Positions 16,856-27,063 are shown, counted from the first letter of the stretch. The stretch: 64,000 nucleotides of DNA from an uncultured Prevotella sp. (GCA_900315635.1 OMZV01000010.1:1-64000); one strand, 5' to 3'. Made by a program: numbers and translations. Notes: generated by a model from the letters alone, not told the origin.

Positions 16856-18481
16856 TTATTTACTTTCTTTGTTATCCTTTTTTTGATTTTCAATAGCCGT
16901 CTTGACGAAGTCGAGGAACAGTGGATGTGGCTTCAGGACTGTGCTCTGATATTCAGGATGGAACTGTGTACCGATGTACCATTTGAGACTAGGAATCTCG
17001 ACAATCTCAACGAGGTTGCTCTCCGGGTTACGACCGACACACTTCATGCCGTTGCGCTCAAACTCCTTCTCATAGTCGTTGTTGAACTCATAACGATGGC
17101 GGTGACGCTCCTGAATGTGCTCCTTATTGTAGATGTTGAATACGCGTGAGCCCTGCTTCAAGTCGCACTCGTAAGCACCGAGACGCATTGTACCACCCAT
17201 GTTGGTGATGTTCTTCTGCTCCTCCATGATGTCTATTACGTTGTGTGGAGTCTTCTCGTCCATCTCACGGCTGTTGGCATCCTTGTATCCGAGAACGTTG
17301 CGGGCAAACTCAATAACCATCATCTGCATTCCGAGGCATATTCCGAAAGTAGGAATATCGTGAGTGCGTGTGTAGTGGGCAGCAATAATCTTGCCCTCGA
17401 TACCACGCTGACCGAATCCCGGACAGATAACGATACCGTCCTGTCCTGCGAGCTTCTCGGCAACATTGTCCTCAGTGATATTCTCGGAATTGATGAATGT
17501 TATCTTTGTCTTGTGGTCGTTGTAAGTTCCGGCTTGTGACAGACTCTCTCGAATACTCTTATAGGCATCCTGCAAGTCGTACTTACCAACGAGTCCGATG
17601 TTTACAATCTCAGTGGCATTGCGCTGCTTGTCGAGGAACTTCTTCCATGGACCGAGCTCAGGTGTAGGACCAACAGGCTCGCCACACTTGCGGAGAATGG
17701 CAGCATCGAGTCCTTGATTCTGCATGTTTACAGGAACCTCATAGATGCTTGGGAGGTCTTCGCTCTGAACAACACAGTCGAAGTCGACATTACAGAAAGC
17801 AGCAACCTTCTTGCGGATTCCGTCAGGAAGGTGCTTCTCTGTGCGCAGGACGAGAATATCCGGCTGGATACCAACACTCTGGAGCTCCTTTACACTGTGC
17901 TGGGTAGGCTTTGTCTTGAGCTCGCCTGCAGCCTTAAGGTAAGGTATATAAGTAAGGTGTACGTTGACGGCACGCTTTCCAAGTTCCCATTTCATCTGGC
18001 GGATAGCCTCAAGGAACGGCGCACTCTCAATGTCGCCGATGGTTCCGCCAATCTCTGTGATGACGAAATCGTAGTGGTACTTCTGTCCGAGCTGTTTGAT
18101 ATTTCGCTTTATCTCGTCGGTGATGTGTGGTACAACCTGGATAGTCTTGCCAAGATAATCGCCACGGCGCTCCTTGTCGATGACGGACTTGTAGATTCTT
18201 CCGGTTGTCATTGAGTTAGCCTTAGTAGTTTGAATACCGGTAAAACGCTCGTAATGTCCAAGGTCGAGGTCGGTCTCCATGCCATCAACAGTTACATAGC
18301 ACTCGCCGTGCTCGTATGGGTTCAGAGTTCCCGGGTCGATATTGATGTATGGATCGAATTTCTGAATTGTGATATTATAGCCTCTCGCCTGCAGAAGCTT
18401 TCCGATAGATGATGATATGATGCCTTTTCCCAAAGAGGAAACAACACCACCTGTTACGAATATATATTTTGTTTCTGACAT
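16856..18481 (-). CDS. pyrG: CTP synthase
   Basis: Makes CTP from UTP, ATP and glutamine. The 541 residues match the family. The synthetase domain has the P-loop SSLGKGIISSSIG (15-27) and EIGGTIGDIES; the C-terminal glutamine amidotransferase has nucleophile C382 (GICLGMQ) and H508/E510 in QFHPEYQS. It begins 7 bp after the HAD gene, suggesting shared transcription. Confidence 0.98.
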   Translation of the reverse strand: MSETKYIFVTGGVVSSLGKGIISSSIGKLLQARGYNITIQKFDPYINIDPGTLNPYEHGECYVTVDGMETDLDLGHYERFTGIQTTKANSMTTGRIYKSVIDKERRGDYLGKTIQVVPHITDEIKRNIKQLGQKYHYDFVITEIGGTIGDIESAPFLEAIRQMKWELGKRAVNVHLTYIPYLKAAGELKTKPTQHSVKELQSVGIQPDILVLRTEKHLPDGIRKKVAAFCNVDFDCVVQSEDLPSIYEVPVNMQNQGLDAAILRKCGEPVGPTPELGPWKKFLDKQRNATEIVNIGLVGKYDLQDAYKSIRESLSQAGTYNDHKTKITFINSENITEDNVAEKLAGQDGIVICPGFGQRGIEGKIIAAHYTRTHDIPTFGICLGMQMMVIEFARNVLGYKDANSREMDEKTPHNVIDIMEEQKNITNMGGTMRLGAYECDLKQGSRVFNIYNKEHIQERHRHRYEFNNDYEKEFERNGMKCVGRNPESNLVEIVEIPSLKWYIGTQFHPEYQSTVLKPHPLFLDFVKTAIENQKKDNKESK

Positions 18482-18488
18482 AATCTTT

Positions 18489-18926
18489 TTACTTTCTGCT
18501 CCACCAATGTTTCTTCTTTGGTGCGTTATCTTTTGAGTTGATTGTTAGCGATGCCTGTCTTATCAGGTCAGCCCATGTCTCATGATTAGAAATCATCTGG
18601 TAAATCTGCCCCCAGTCGGGAAGTCCTCCCAGATTACGATCGTCAATGAAAATATCTGCCTTGATCTTTCTTGAGAAACTGGCATTACTTTCCTTTCCGT
18701 TCTCTTCAGGATAGTCCTTGTTGACGGCATAGAAATCCACACCGCGCTCGTGACACCAGTCGATGGCATCCTGAAGTAGTTGTCCTTCGCGGACGCTCCA
18801 AAGTATCAGCCGGTGTCCGTCCTTAATGAGTTGTCTCAAAGTATCGGTGGCGAAAATAATTTCGTCACCGATCTTTGGATATTTGTGTTCGACGATTGTA
18901 CCGTCGAAATCAACTGCAATAACCAT
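18489..18926 (-). CDS. HAD-like small hydrolase
   Basis: A 145-residue compact HAD fold: nucleophile motif AVDFDGTIVE (D6, D8), motif II-like LILWSVREG, and a late acidic DIFIDDRNLGG. It lacks a sizeable cap, as in the BT0820-type Bacteroides proteins; a phosphatase or nucleotidase activity is likely but the substrate is unknown. It sits between pyrG (7 bp) and the Wzc-like kinase (22 bp). Confidence 0.8.
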   Translation of the reverse strand: MVIAVDFDGTIVEHKYPKIGDEIIFATDTLRQLIKDGHRLILWSVREGQLLQDAIDWCHERGVDFYAVNKDYPEENGKESNASFSRKIKADIFIDDRNLGGLPDWGQIYQMISNHETWADLIRQASLTINSKDNAPKKKHWWSRK

Positions 18927-18948
18927 TAATTATTTGCTGTTATCCTGT

Positions 18949-21486
18949 TTATCTCTTTACTGAGTGGTCATTCTTCTGTCCATAGTGGCTCTTGCTGTAG
19001 TTGCCGTAGTTTCCGTAATTGCCGTATGAACCGTAATTGCCATACTGACCGTAGTGTCCGTAATGACCATAGTGACCGTAACGTCCGTACTTGCCATAGC
19101 TGCCGTAGCCATAGTAGTAGCCGTACTTACGCTTGCTCATGTCGATACCGTTGATGACGATAGCCATGTTAGGCAACTTCTTCTGCTCTGCCATCGAATT
19201 GATAAGGTCGAAGCCTGACTTCGGTGTGAAGTCGGCACGGCAGACGAAGCATGTTACATCGGCTATGCGGGCAATCTGAATGGTATCGGTTACCAGTCCG
19301 ACAGGAGCAGTATCGATGAGGATGTAGTCGTAGTTCTCCTGCAGATGCTTGAAGATTACCTCAAGGCTGTTACGGGAAATAAGCTCGGTTGGGTTTGGAG
19401 GAATTGGTCCTGCCATAAGCAAGTCGAGGTTCTCGTTGATGCCTGACGGTACGATCTGTGACTTAATCTCTTCGGTTGTCGGGTTGTCCTTGACGAGCAA
19501 TTGTGTAATACCGTGGTGATGGTCTTGAATCTCGAACAGCTCGGCGATACGCGGCTTACGTACATCGAGACCGACCATGATGACCTTCTTGCCCAGAAGA
19601 GCGAATGAAACGGCGGTGTTGGCACAGTTGAACGTCTTACCTTCACCAGATGTATATGATGTGAACATGATAATCTTCTGTCCTTCCTTAAGCATGAACT
19701 GCAAGTTGGTACGGATAGAACGGAATATCTCGTCCATTTGGTTGTTCTCGTTGGCGTGAACCACGATGTCTGCCTTTGTCTTTGCTGAGTTGCTGGCAAC
19801 AGCCACATCGGCAATGATAGGCAGTTTGGTGAGTCTAGCCACATCATCATGACCTTCAATCTTATAGCGGAAGAAGTTGATGAGGAACAAGATAAGTGCC
19901 GGAACACCAAGGCCAAGGATTAAGCCAACAAGTCCTATTACACTTGACTTTGGTGATACCTTACCAACGAACTGAGGCTTATCGATAAGCTTTCCCTTGT
20001 CGGCTGTAGCTGCAAGAGATATGCTGTTCTCCTCACGTTTTTGCAGAAGCATAAGGTATAGTCCTGACTTTACTTCCTGTTGGCGTCCTATCTGAGTAAG
20101 TATACGTTCCTGTTGTGGAGTCTCCGCAACCTGTGTATCATACTTCTGAGTCATTGACTCGAGTGCGCCTCTCTGAATCTCAAGAGCCTGAAGAGCCTGA
20201 CGGATAGCCTCACGGATATTGTGGTTCAGGTCGTTTATCTGGTCAGTGATAGGCTCAACTACCGGTGAGTTGGCAGAAGCACTACGCAGCAGGCGGTTGC
20301 GCTCAAGTACAAGTTCATTGTACTTATTAATAAGAGATGTAGAGCTCTGGTCAGTTAGTCCAACGTTCGAAGGGATAACCTGATAGTGGTTGCCACGGTC
20401 GTTCATGAAGTCCTGAATGCTGTGCAGCAGTTCAACCTGAGTGTCCATGTCACGGAGTTTCTTGTAGGATTCATCCTGGTTAGAAACAGCCGCTGTAGCG
20501 TTGGTCTTCAACTCAACCATATTGTTACGCTGCTTGAAGTCCTGGAGTTGTCCTTCGGTCTGTCCGAGTTCACTGTTGATCTTTTCAAGACGTGTGTTGA
20601 TGAACTTCTCTGTTCTGAGGGCGATTTGGTTCTTATCGTCGTTTGCCTGACGGTTGTAGTCAATGGCAAGTTGGTTGAGAAAGTCAATGGCACGCTCAGG
20701 TACAGGGTCTACAACAGAAAGCTGGGCGATTGTTGTAGTCTTCGAAGTCTGACTTACGCTAAGCTCGCCAACGAACTGGTTTGCAGCCATTGTCGGAGAT
20801 ACAATTGTAACCATTTCGATCTCGCCATCGGCAAGAACGTTTGTTCCGTTAGTATTGAGTGTAATCGTACCCGCGCGGGTTGCGAAACTGGCTGGCAGAC
20901 TTGTAAATTTGCGTGAGATAGAGAACGGTCCTTCGAACGATTGCTCGTCTACAGGGACGCAGTAAGTTCCATCAACCTGATAACCATTGCCTTCACGCGT
21001 GATAGTCAACTGGAATGGTTGGTTAAGATTCTCAGCGTGCCCCGAGTCAATGCTTACTGTTACCGGCTGATTCTTGTACAGGATAATGTTCTTCACGCGA
21101 CCTTTCTTCCTGTATTCAACGTTAAGGTTGAGGTCACGTGCTACTTGTGCAGCCAGTGTGTGCGACTGAAGAATTTCAATCTCATTGTCAATACCGTTAG
21201 AGTTTGAAATCAGTCCGAGAGTAGTAGCACTTGCGTTGGCAAGGCTTCCCATGTTGTTGCTCTTGCCGTCATCATCCTTGACGAGCAACTTCGTTTGAAC
21301 TTGATAAGTCGGAGTGGTGTATCTCAGATAGATGTACGCACACCCCAGAAAGATGATCAGCGAGAGAACAAACCAGTACCAGTTGAGGACAACTGTCTTG
21401 TAGATGGTTTGGAAATTGAAGGTAGAATTTTCCTCTTGCTCTAGCTGTTCTTGCTCAAGCGTTCCTTTTGTTGTATCTTCTGCCAT
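18949..21486 (-). CDS. Wzc-like polysaccharide co-polymerase / tyrosine autokinase
   Basis: Controls chain length and export of exopolysaccharide or capsule. Of 845 residues, TM1 lies at about 31-54 with a Wzz domain and long periplasmic coiled coil between it and TM2 (about 514-539). The cytosolic BY-kinase has Walker A SYTSGEGKT (610-618), Walker A' GLDVRKPR (D641) and Walker B YILIDTAPVG. Residues about 788-835 are an extreme Tyr/Gly tail of YG repeats with some 18 tyrosines, the usual autophosphorylation cluster but unusually regular and long. Next is rfbA and a sugar-phosphate transferase, so this is an EPS initiation/export module. Confidence 0.92.
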   Translation of the reverse strand: MAEDTTKGTLEQEQLEQEENSTFNFQTIYKTVVLNWYWFVLSLIIFLGCAYIYLRYTTPTYQVQTKLLVKDDDGKSNNMGSLANASATTLGLISNSNGIDNEIEILQSHTLAAQVARDLNLNVEYRKKGRVKNIILYKNQPVTVSIDSGHAENLNQPFQLTITREGNGYQVDGTYCVPVDEQSFEGPFSISRKFTSLPASFATRAGTITLNTNGTNVLADGEIEMVTIVSPTMAANQFVGELSVSQTSKTTTIAQLSVVDPVPERAIDFLNQLAIDYNRQANDDKNQIALRTEKFINTRLEKINSELGQTEGQLQDFKQRNNMVELKTNATAAVSNQDESYKKLRDMDTQVELLHSIQDFMNDRGNHYQVIPSNVGLTDQSSTSLINKYNELVLERNRLLRSASANSPVVEPITDQINDLNHNIREAIRQALQALEIQRGALESMTQKYDTQVAETPQQERILTQIGRQQEVKSGLYLMLLQKREENSISLAATADKGKLIDKPQFVGKVSPKSSVIGLVGLILGLGVPALILFLINFFRYKIEGHDDVARLTKLPIIADVAVASNSAKTKADIVVHANENNQMDEIFRSIRTNLQFMLKEGQKIIMFTSYTSGEGKTFNCANTAVSFALLGKKVIMVGLDVRKPRIAELFEIQDHHHGITQLLVKDNPTTEEIKSQIVPSGINENLDLLMAGPIPPNPTELISRNSLEVIFKHLQENYDYILIDTAPVGLVTDTIQIARIADVTCFVCRADFTPKSGFDLINSMAEQKKLPNMAIVINGIDMSKRKYGYYYGYGSYGKYGRYGHYGHYGHYGQYGNYGSYGNYGNYGNYSKSHYGQKNDHSVKR

Positions 21487-21521
21487 TTTATAATTATGTT
21501 ATTATTTGCGCTGTTTATTGT

Positions 21522-22403
21522 TTACTCTTTGCCTTCTCCCAGTCGCAGTAGGTATTTGCCATAGTCGTTCTTCGCCATAGGCTTAGCCTCTTCAATGAGT
21601 TGCTCCTTAGTGATCCAGCCATGCTTGTAGGCTATCTCCTCGAGGCATGCCACCTTGAGACCCTGACGCTTCTCGATAACCTCGATGAAGGTACTTGCCT
21701 CAGAAAGACTGTCGTGTGTACCGGTGTCAAGCCATGCGAAACCACGCTGTAATGTCTGGACTTTCAGTTGCTTGCGTGATAAGTATTCCTGGTTGACACT
21801 TGTTATCTCAAGTTCTCCACGGGCACTTGGCTTGATGTTCTTAGCAATCTCGACAACACTGTTAGGATAGAAGTAAAGGCCTACAACAGCATAGTTGCTC
21901 TTCGGGTGCTCCGGCTTTTCCTCGATGCTGAGGCAGTTGCCGTTGGCGTCAAAGTCAGCCACGCCGTATCTCTCAGGGTCGTTGACATAATATCCGAATA
22001 CGGTAGCCTTGTTGTCTTCTTCGGCTGTCCGCACACTCTCCTTAAGCATACCGGTGAATCCGGAGCCATAGAAGATGTTGTCGCCGAGAACGAGGCAGAC
22101 GCTGTCGTCGCCTATAAAATCTTCACCTATTATAAATGCTTGTGCAAGTCCATCAGGTGATGGTTGCTCAGCGTATGAAATGTTAAGTCCTATGCCGTGT
22201 CCGTCGCCCAGCAGACGCTTGAATCCAGGCAGGTCGTAAGGTGTGGATATGACAAGTATGTCACGGATTCCGGCTAGCATCAGAACCGATAATGGGTAGT
22301 AAATCATCGGCTTGTCAAAAATTGGAATCAGTTGCTTGCTGATACCTTTGGTGATTGGATAGAGACGTGTTCCTGAGCCTCCTGCAAGTACTATACCTTT
22401 CAT
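21522..22403 (-). CDS. rfbA: Glucose-1-phosphate thymidylyltransferase
   Basis: Forms dTDP-glucose from glucose-1-phosphate and dTTP, the first step to dTDP-rhamnose and related sugars. The 293-residue length is standard. GGSGTRLYP (8-16) and K23 bind nucleotide, and [11 protein letters not shown] and [12 protein letters not shown] are the characteristic RmlA motifs. The rest of the rml pathway (rmlB, C, D) is not in this window. It is the middle gene of the EPS set. Confidence 0.95.
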   Translation of the reverse strand: MKGIVLAGGSGTRLYPITKGISKQLIPIFDKPMIYYPLSVLMLAGIRDILVISTPYDLPGFKRLLGDGHGIGLNISYAEQPSPDGLAQAFIIGEDFIGDDSVCLVLGDNIFYGSGFTGMLKESVRTAEEDNKATVFGYYVNDPERYGVADFDANGNCLSIEEKPEHPKSNYAVVGLYFYPNSVVEIAKNIKPSARGELEITSVNQEYLSRKQLKVQTLQRGFAWLDTGTHDSLSEASTFIEVIEKRQGLKVACLEEIAYKHGWITKEQLIEEAKPMAKNDYGKYLLRLGEGKE

Positions 22404-22453
22404 TATTATAATATGTTTAACAGTTTCTTAATATATAATATGGTTTATTTCTT

Positions 22454-23878
22454 CTAATAAGCGTTCTCGTCATGTTTGAATACACTCTTGACTGTCATGA
22501 GGATAATCTTTATGTCGAGCCAGAAACTCCAGTGCTCGATGTACCAGATGTCGCGGCGGACGCGCTCTTCCATCTGCCAGAGTTCCTTGGTTTCTCCACG
22601 ATAGCCCGTTACCTGAGCCCATCCTGTTATGCCAGGCTTGGAGAAGTGCCTTACCATATATTTACTTATCAATTTCGAGTAGACGTCAGTGTGGTAGAGC
22701 ATGTGCGGCCGCGGACCTACAATACTCATATCACCTTTAAGTACATTGAAGAACTGTGGAAGCTCATCAATATTTGCCTTACGCATGAAGTTGCCGAACT
22801 TGAACTTTCTCGGGTCTTCCTTCGTTGCCTGCTCAGTATCGGCGTCTTTGTTGACATGCATCGAACGGAACTTTATACATTCGAAAGTCTCGCCGTTGAG
22901 TCCAGTGCGCTCCTGCTTGAAGAATATGGGCCCAGGACTCTGAATCTTAATTATCAATGCAATGATTGGAATGAACGGCAGCATGCAAAGGCATACTATC
23001 GAACTGAACACAATGTCGAATGAGCGCTTAATGAATTTGTTGGTAGGATTAAGCAGTGGCTCGACATAGTTCGTCAGAACATCCATATCACCAAAGCGCT
23101 CCGTCTTCAATTGAAGCCGATAGTTACCGAACTGACGTGGAACATAGAAAAAGTGAATGACATTCCGGTCACAGAACCGCATGACCTTTACGATCTTCTC
23201 GTATTCATCGTGCGACAATGAACAGAATATATTGTCACAAATACTGTGGTTGAATTCTTTGTCATTGAGAATCTTCTTCAAATCATGGTCAATGTCGCCG
23301 AGCTTTTTGAAGTCTTTCGGAGCGTCTTCTATGATTCCATTACTGTAATAGCCCAATACCACGTAACCCATAGTCGGGTCGCCGACAAGCTCACGGTACA
23401 TGTTCAGGTTTGCCGGGTCGTTGCCTATGAAAAGCACCTGCCGGGTGTTCCCACCGTGCAGCCGGTATTTCTCCAGTGCATTCCTCTCTATTATTCTCGA
23501 CAACATCAGGATGATATACAGCGAGATTGTATATAAAATGAAGAACTGGAACAGCTGACCATTGCTCGTCATGAGCTTCATGAGGATGAACAAAATAATT
23601 GCCTGCACTATGACGAGCTTTGCCACTCGCCTCATCACGTCAGTCGTCTTAACCTTTCTCAGGTGAATTATCGTGTGATAGAAGTGTTCACCAATAATCA
23701 TAGCGAAATTGGCTAACAGGAAGAAAAGCTTAGCCGAAATCTTTATGTGGTGTGCCACAAATGGCTCAGGAAGAAACAGGAAAGCTAGAAGTAAAAGGTT
23801 CATTAGCAGGAAGTCTGTAGTCACGACTGCCCACTGAATGATGTTGTTAGTGTTTTGATTGCTCCTCGTGTATGCCAT
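22454..23878 (-). CDS. Undecaprenyl-phosphate sugar-phosphate transferase (WcaJ/polyprenyl glycosylphosphotransferase type)
   Basis: Starts exopolysaccharide repeat units by moving a hexose-1-phosphate onto undecaprenyl phosphate. The 474 residues have four N-terminal TM helices (within ~10-126), a Rossmann-like middle domain (RQVLFIGNDPANLNMYREL), then a re-entrant hydrophobic helix (KRSFDIVFSSIVCL) and the catalytic bacterial-sugar-transferase domain with FFKQERTGLNGETFECIKFR, RKANIDELPQFFNVLKGDMS and VGPRPH. First gene of the minus-strand EPS run, with a promoter just upstream. Confidence 0.93.
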   Translation of the reverse strand: MAYTRSNQNTNNIIQWAVVTTDFLLMNLLLLAFLFLPEPFVAHHIKISAKLFFLLANFAMIIGEHFYHTIIHLRKVKTTDVMRRVAKLVIVQAIILFILMKLMTSNGQLFQFFILYTISLYIILMLSRIIERNALEKYRLHGGNTRQVLFIGNDPANLNMYRELVGDPTMGYVVLGYYSNGIIEDAPKDFKKLGDIDHDLKKILNDKEFNHSICDNIFCSLSHDEYEKIVKVMRFCDRNVIHFFYVPRQFGNYRLQLKTERFGDMDVLTNYVEPLLNPTNKFIKRSFDIVFSSIVCLCMLPFIPIIALIIKIQSPGPIFFKQERTGLNGETFECIKFRSMHVNKDADTEQATKEDPRKFKFGNFMRKANIDELPQFFNVLKGDMSIVGPRPHMLYHTDVYSKLISKYMVRHFSKPGITGWAQVTGYRGETKELWQMEERVRRDIWYIEHWSFWLDIKIILMTVKSVFKHDENAY

Positions 23879-23913
23879 GTGGCAACTTGGTCTATTGGTT
23901 TATTTATAAGGTG

Positions 23914-23946
23914 CAAAGGTAGTAAATTTTATTAAGAGAAACGAAA
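23914..23946 (-). promoter_or_regulatory. Promoter of the EPS run (weak -33)
   Basis: TACCTTTG on the minus strand (23921-23914); the -33 region is an imperfect TTTCG at 23946-23942, 20 bp away. Confidence 0.5.
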
Positions 23947-24058
23947 TAGAATCTGAAAAATTATTTCTAATGTGTAATTTTCTTGTATTTATTTTGTATT
24001 TTTGCAATTGCAAATCGGAGAAAAATATCCGAAAAAATGATAAAAAACTTACAAAACT

Positions 24059-24694
24059 ATGGGAATATTTCAAAAACTCTTTCATCGTAATTCCGTTTCG
24101 GAGGAAAAGGTGGGAGGGATGGAAGACTATATGACGCTTGTAAAGGTTTACTTCCAAGCTTCTTTAGCCAGTCGTCTGGGTATCACTAACTTAGCGATGC
24201 TGCCCGACCTTCGTGTTTTCAAGACTACACTTCATGTACCAACGGTTAATAATAAACTCGGAATAGGCGAGAGAAACCGGTGCAAAAAGATGATGAAAGA
24301 AATTTATCATACTGATGATGATTTCTTTGATGAGATAGACAGAAGTATTAAGAAGAACTGTCGTCAGATGCAACAGACCCAAGCTTATCTGTTCCAGTTC
24401 CAGGGATTCACTCAGGACTTGATGATGCTTATCGGCAATCTTATGAAATTCAAACTCCGTGTACCTGGATTCTTCAAGAAAGCCTTGTATGCGATGACTG
24501 AGAAAACAGTCGACGACATATTTAACAAGAACGACTTCAAGGAGCCTGATGTTATCAAGACCGTCATGGCTGTCCGTCAGTTCAACCAGCGTCTCGGTTT
24601 CTCTCAGAAGTGGGTTACCGACTTTATCTATCAGGTAGTTATGCTTGCCAAGAAGGAGCCGAAGAAAACCGACGACGATAACAAATCTAAGTGA
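24059..24694 (+). CDS. Conserved hypothetical protein
   Basis: 211 residues, not recognised beyond a likely Bacteroidetes-restricted family. Soluble and helical by composition, with a hydrophobic patch around FTQDLMMLIGNLMKFKLRV and a charged Lys/Asp tail (KKEPKKTDDDNKSK). There is no signal peptide and no catalytic motif. It is divergent from the EPS genes; a TATTTTTG box at 23997-24004 could be its -7 element. It precedes the zap/rny operon by 76 bp, in which that operon's own promoter lies. Confidence 0.7.
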   Translation: MGIFQKLFHRNSVSEEKVGGMEDYMTLVKVYFQASLASRLGITNLAMLPDLRVFKTTLHVPTVNNKLGIGERNRCKKMMKEIYHTDDDFFDEIDRSIKKNCRQMQQTQAYLFQFQGFTQDLMMLIGNLMKFKLRVPGFFKKALYAMTEKTVDDIFNKNDFKEPDVIKTVMAVRQFNQRLGFSQKWVTDFIYQVVMLAKKEPKKTDDDNKSK

Positions 24695-24719
24695 TAAAGA
24701 TATAAAAAAGAGCCAAAAA

Positions 24720-24751
24720 TTTGCTTAAACCAAAACTTTAAAGTAAATTTG
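24720..24751 (+). promoter_or_regulatory. Promoter of the zapB-like/zapA/rny operon
   Basis: TTTG (24720-24723) and TAAATTTG (24744-24751) with 20 bp between; the start codon at 24771 gives a short ~13-base leader. Confidence 0.7.
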
Positions 24752-24770
24752 TAGCCAAATTGTAATTTCG

Positions 24771-25064
24771 ATGTCAGTCTACGAGAAAACCATAAATACG
24801 TTTGCAACGAGAGTGCGCCAGATGATCCTTCAGTATCAAGAGCTGAAAAAGGAGAACGACGAGCTCTATTCACTCGTTGACGAGCGTGACGCTCAGATCA
24901 AGAAGCTTAAGGCACAACTCGCTCAGGCTCAACACGATTACGATTCGCTTAAGATGGCAAAGATGGTTGAGATCAGTGAGGGCGACATGGAAGGCGCACA
25001 AAAGCGAATCAGCAAGCTTATCCGTGACATTAACAAATGTATCACGCTCCTCAGTGAGAAATAA
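24771..25064 (+). CDS. Small coiled-coil protein, ZapB-like
   Basis: 97 residues that are almost entirely heptad-rich (RQMILQYQELKKENDELYSL, then DERDAQIKKLKAQLAQAQ). A short coiled-coil protein directly before zapA suggests a ZapB-type divisome cross-linker acting with ZapA on FtsZ. That is inference from shape and position, not from a signature motif. It ends 8 bp before zapA. Confidence 0.7.
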   Translation: MSVYEKTINTFATRVRQMILQYQELKKENDELYSLVDERDAQIKKLKAQLAQAQHDYDSLKMAKMVEISEGDMEGAQKRISKLIRDINKCITLLSEK

Positions 25065-25072
25065 ATGCAAAT

Positions 25073-25390
25073 ATGTCAAACGAGAAAAGGCACATTACTT
25101 TACATCTATATAATAGGGAATTATCTGTCAACGCACCTGTTGACGATGAGGAATACTACCGTAAGGCGGCAAAGCGCATCACCGATACGGTAAACACCTA
25201 TGCGTCCATATTCCACGAGTCTATACTTCATGGAAAGAAGGACGAAAAGGATATATTGTATATGGCTATGCTCGACATAGCTCTCCATTACGAAAAGGAG
25301 ACTTCACGCAACGACACAGCACCTTTTATGGATATTCTCACCCATCTGACTTCTGAAATAGAAGAAGCATTGAAACCGAAGAAGAAATAA
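25073..25390 (+). CDS. zapA: Cell division protein ZapA
   Basis: 105 residues with the ZapA pattern: an N-terminal beta strand segment (ITLHLYNRELSVNAPVDDEE), then EEYYRKAAKRITDTVNTY and a C-terminal helix. ZapA bundles FtsZ filaments at mid-cell. The coiled-coil gene before it and rny 35 bp after it form one operon. Confidence 0.85.
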   Translation: MSNEKRHITLHLYNRELSVNAPVDDEEYYRKAAKRITDTVNTYASIFHESILHGKKDEKDILYMAMLDIALHYEKETSRNDTAPFMDILTHLTSEIEEALKPKKK

Positions 25391-25425
25391 CTATAATGAG
25401 AATATTCTAATCACACTAAATAAAT

Positions 25426-26958
25426 ATGATATACGCAATAATTGCCGTCGTCGCACTGTTTGCCGGTGGTGGCGTCGGTTACGCAATTTTCCGGTATGTC
25501 ATTACTGGAAAATATAATAAGATGATGGAGCAGGCCGAGAAGGATGCCAATGTCGTTAAACAGAAAAAACTCCTTGAGGTTAAGGAGAAGTTCCTGAATC
25601 AGAAGAGCGAGCTCGAGAAAGAAGCTCAGCAACGCAACCAAAAGCTCCAAGCCAATGAGAACCGTCTCAAGCAAAAGGAGATGGCTCTGACCCAACGCCA
25701 CGAAGACCTTGTCCGCCGCAAGCAGGATGTCGACAAGCAGCAAGAGCATATTGATAACGATAGGAAAGTCCTTCAGCAGAAGCAGACCGAACTCCTGAAG
25801 ATGCAAGACCAGGAGCGTGTGAAGCTTGAGGAAATCTCCGGCCTCAGTGCCGATGAGGCTAAGAACCGCCTTGTCGAGAGCATGAAAGACCAGGCAAAGC
25901 TTGATGCTGCCGCTTACGTCAACGAGATTATGGACGAGGCTAAGCTCAATGCCAACCAGCAGGCAAAGAAGATAGTCATCCAGACTATCCAGCGCGTAGC
26001 TACAGAGACAGCTATCGAGAACAGTGTTAGTGTGTTCCATATAGATAACGATGAGATTAAGGGACGCATCATCGGTCGTGAGGGTCGTAACATCCGTGCC
26101 CTTGAGGCTGCAACCGGAGTTGAGATCGTTGTCGACGATACCCCTGAGGCTATTGTCATTTCAGCCTTCGATCCGATACGCCGTGAGGTCTGCCGTCTGG
26201 CACTTCACCAGCTTGTAGCCGATGGACGTATCCACCCGGCACGCATTGAGGAAGTCGTAGCAAAGGTTAAGAAACAGCTCGACAATGAGATAGTAGAGAC
26301 AGGTAAGCGCACCGTCATCGACCTTGGTATACATGGCATGCACCCAGAGCTTATCCGCATAATCGGTAAGATGAAGTACCGCTCCTCTTACGGTCAGAAC
26401 CTTCTGCAGCACTCTCGTGAGACAGCCAATCTCTGTGCTGTCATGGCAGCAGAGCTTGGTCTCAATCCTAAGAAGGCAAAGCGAGCAGGACTCCTTCACG
26501 ATATTGGTAAGGTGCCGGACGAGGAGACAGAACTGCCGCACGCACTCTACGGAGCTAAGATAGCCGAGAAGTATAAGGAGAAACCTGATATTGTCAACGC
26601 TATCGCAGCCCACCACGACGAGGTAGAGATGACATCACTCATTGCTCCTATCGTTCAGGTTTGTGACGCAATATCAGGAGCCCGTCCCGGAGCCCGCCGT
26701 GAGATCGTCGAGGCTTACATCAAGCGCCTTAACGATCTTGAGGCTATCGCAATGTCTTATCCTGGAGTTACCAAGACATACGCCATCCAGGCAGGTCGTG
26801 AGCTCCGTGTCATTGTCGGAGCCGACAAGATGGACGATGCCGAAAGCCAGAAGCTCTCAACTGAAATAGCAACGAAGATTCAGAACGAGATGACATATCC
26901 TGGTCAGGTAAAGATTACCGTCATTCGTGAGACACGTTCAATAGCATACGCTAAATAA
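25426..26958 (+). CDS. rny: Ribonuclease Y
   Basis: Membrane-anchored endoribonuclease that starts mRNA decay. 510 residues: N-terminal TM (about 2-24), a long Lys/Glu/Gln coiled coil (about 30-160), KH domain with [11 protein letters not shown] (213-223), and HD domain with H358-D359 ([10 protein letters not shown]) and a second metal-site AAHHDE. It is near the usual ~520 length. Last gene of the zap operon, followed by a strong terminator. Confidence 0.96.
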   Translation: MIYAIIAVVALFAGGGVGYAIFRYVITGKYNKMMEQAEKDANVVKQKKLLEVKEKFLNQKSELEKEAQQRNQKLQANENRLKQKEMALTQRHEDLVRRKQDVDKQQEHIDNDRKVLQQKQTELLKMQDQERVKLEEISGLSADEAKNRLVESMKDQAKLDAAAYVNEIMDEAKLNANQQAKKIVIQTIQRVATETAIENSVSVFHIDNDEIKGRIIGREGRNIRALEAATGVEIVVDDTPEAIVISAFDPIRREVCRLALHQLVADGRIHPARIEEVVAKVKKQLDNEIVETGKRTVIDLGIHGMHPELIRIIGKMKYRSSYGQNLLQHSRETANLCAVMAAELGLNPKKAKRAGLLHDIGKVPDEETELPHALYGAKIAEKYKEKPDIVNAIAAHHDEVEMTSLIAPIVQVCDAISGARPGARREIVEAYIKRLNDLEAIAMSYPGVTKTYAIQAGRELRVIVGADKMDDAESQKLSTEIATKIQNEMTYPGQVKITVIRETRSIAYAK

Positions 26959-26961
26959 GCA

Positions 26962-26993
26962 ATAAAGGGGACCTTCGGGTCCCCTTATTTTTT
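26962..26993 (+). terminator. Intrinsic terminator after rny
   Basis: AAGGGGACC (26965-26973), TTCG tetraloop, GGTCCCCTT (26978-26986), then ATTTTTTG. Confidence 0.9.
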
Positions 26994-27032
26994 GTAAGCA
27001 ACTCAAAATAAACATAAAAAAATAAGTTTTAT

Positions 27033-27063
27033 TTTGTAATTCAACCGATTTACACTATCTTTG
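27033..27063 (+). promoter_or_regulatory. Promoter of the phosphohexomutase gene
   Basis: TTTG (27033-27036) and TATCTTTG (27056-27063), exactly 19 bp apart. Confidence 0.75.
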
